Positions 62,917 to 64,000 of a DNA stretch of 64,000 nt are shown one piece after another. The DNA comes from Desulfuromusa sp. (lineage in GTDB: Bacteria > Desulfobacterota > Desulfuromonadia > Desulfuromonadales > Geopsychrobacteraceae), in assembly GCA_021647765.1 (NCBI GenBank), contig JAKIUD010000002.1, forward strand, positions 45,822-109,821, written 5' to 3'. The position numbers and the translations under genes were made by a program. The notes beneath the pieces were generated by a model that saw nothing but the letters and a program-made list of their open reading frames with translations, did not search any database and was not told where the DNA came from. How positions within the stretch are numbered: position 1 is the stretch's first letter; every line of letters starts with the position of its first letter.

Positions 62917-64000
62917 TTATAAATAGGGCGAAAATAACCTGCAAAAAGAATCCCGCAAACGGATTGGCAGGGAGCGTTTATCCATATCCTCAATGGAAAT
63001 TTCACGAGCTAGCTCACGAGAGTGGTCAAAGTGGTCTATCAGTTCCTCAACTGTTTCAGTATCAAAAACCTCTACGTTAAATTCAAAGTTCAACCGGAGA
63101 CTGCGTGGATCCAGATTTGCAGATCCTACCAAGGCATATTCATCATCGATCAACAGGAGTTTACTATGAATAAAGGGGGGTGGTTGGAAATAAATATGAG
63201 TATTATATTCAAGTAATTCAAACAGCAACGCATTTGAAGCCCAGGCAACGTAGGGGAGATTGTTCTGCTGGGGGAGGAGAATATCAACCCGAACACCACG
63301 CAGTGAGGCAGTATTGATGGCGGTCAGTTGGGCACGGTTTGGAATAAAATAGGGGGTCATAATCCGGATATGGGACTTTGCGCAGGAGAGGGCACCGACC
63401 AGAATCCAGTTGAGCGTCTCGTGCCGTTCATTGGGGCCAGCACTGATTCCACGACAACAGGCTTTTCCTGCCGTAGGGGGGTGAGACCACTCACGCGGTT
63501 CCCGATCTTCTTTTGTCGCATAATGCCAATCTTCCATAAAAGCATCACGTAATTGTTCACAAATTGGCCCTTCAAGGCGAAAGTGAATATCAACGATCCG
63601 GTGTGGGTTGCTTTTGTCCAGAGCCATATGTCGATCACGGATATTCATTCCCCCGGTAAAGCTGTATTTATTGTCAACAATCAATAACTTGCGATGGTTC
63701 CGTAAATTAAAGTACAGAGAACCAAACAGGGTAAAGGGGAGGAAATTCGTGGCTTTAACTTTGGTTCCATAAAATTTACGGCGTACTTTTTTAAAAGAAT
63801 ACAGCTCACCGAAGCCATCTATCAACACCCTGACATCAACACCTCTTTCAGCCGCAGCAATTAATTTCCGGGTAAACTGCAGGCCGATCTGGTCAGGCTT
63901 TAATATATAGCTAGATAGAAAAATTGATTCCTTTGCTTTATCTATGGCTTCCAGCATGGCAGGGTAGGTTTGCTCCCCATTGTAAAGAACCTTGATTTTA
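62917..64000 (-). CDS. cls: Cardiolipin synthase (PLD family), 5' end outside window
   Basis: 361 codons are visible and the frame is open to the window edge (KIKVLYNGEQTYPAMLEAI precedes the first ATG). Two HKD motifs, HRKLLIVDNKYSFTGG and HSKLLLIDDEYALVGSANLD, mark a bacterial cardiolipin-synthase-type phospholipase D. It forms cardiolipin from phosphatidylglycerol at the inner membrane. Whether it is ClsA- or ClsB/C-like depends on the missing N-terminus. It is convergent with the envelope-lipid cluster. Confidence 0.9.
   Translation of the reverse strand, partial: KIKVLYNGEQTYPAMLEAIDKAKESIFLSSYILKPDQIGLQFTRKLIAAAERGVDVRVLIDGFGELYSFKKVRRKFYGTKVKATNFLPFTLFGSLYFNLRNHRKLLIVDNKYSFTGGMNIRDRHMALDKSNPHRIVDIHFRLEGPICEQLRDAFMEDWHYATKEDREPREWSHPPTAGKACCRGISAGPNERHETLNWILVGALSCAKSHIRIMTPYFIPNRAQLTAINTASLRGVRVDILLPQQNNLPYVAWASNALLFELLEYNTHIYFQPPPFIHSKLLLIDDEYALVGSANLDPRSLRLNFEFNVEVFDTETVEELIDHFDHSRELAREISIEDMDKRSLPIRLRDSFCRLFSPYL

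Noticed and set aside
1..64000. tRNA, rRNA or riboswitch genes
   Set aside because: No CCA-ended cloverleaf, rRNA-like or known riboswitch core was seen in the gaps by eye; weak structures could be missed.

Overview
The window is a bacterial chromosome segment, most likely from a Desulfuromonadales-type (Geobacter/Pelobacter/Desulfuromusa-like) anaerobe. The evidence is gene content: lysine synthesis through DapL, a membrane Fe-S EtfD-type oxidoreductase next to etfBA, an NtrC-type regulator with a sigma-54 promoter, many two-component systems, and a candidate UGA-decoded small selenoprotein. This placement is inference from gene content; there is no rRNA gene in the window. No tRNA, rRNA or CRISPR array was found.

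Layout. 1-5.8 kb: arginine and lysine synthesis (argG 3' part, argH, dapA, dapB, dapL) with two tiny lipoprotein genes between them. 6-10.6 kb, minus strand: an ArsB/NhaD-type permease, a CBS-pair protein and Tex. 10.6-17.3 kb: a lipoprotein, a DUF1232-like membrane protein, a VOC protein, a DsbC-like lipoprotein, a U32 peptidase, two unknown genes and nadA. 17.4-18.7 kb: tatA/B-tatC. 19-24 kb: an envelope-stress unit of histidine kinase, NtrC-type regulator, sigma-54 promoter, stand-alone receiver and DegP/HtrA. 24-31.7 kb: LapA-like, DsrE, ZIP transporter, SDR, a small alarmone synthetase with TPRs, an unknown gene, threonine ammonia-lyase and rsmE.

31.7-36.4 kb is a decayed accessory island. 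It holds a KAP NTPase lacking its Walker A, a Lys/Ser/Ala-rich repeat protein, an intact ImmA/IrrE plus DUF4411 pair, a broken RhuM gene and a transposase remnant. 36.5-48.2 kb returns to core genes: DMT transporter, rsgA, a periplasmic-sensor GGDEF protein, a thiamine-binding-like protein, hflKC, a second DMT transporter, a thioredoxin-domain DUF255 protein and threonine aldolase.

48.3-53.1 kb: a thioesterase and MerR regulator diverge from etfD-etfB-etfA across TTTACGTAAA operators, which looks like regulated acyl-CoA oxidation. 53.3-56.2 kb: a Spy/CpxP-like protein diverges from a CpxRA-like pair across two CpxR-type boxes. 56.28-56.45 kb: a small single-span membrane protein with an in-frame UGA, a U-x4-C motif, a SECIS-like hairpin, and its own promoter and terminator. 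56.7-62.7 kb: an envelope-lipid cluster of LTA-synthase-like sulfatase, EptA-like phosphoethanolamine transferase, DgkA and an OmpR/PmrAB-like pair. The window ends in a cardiolipin-synthase-type gene. Several dispersed repeat families occupy the gaps.
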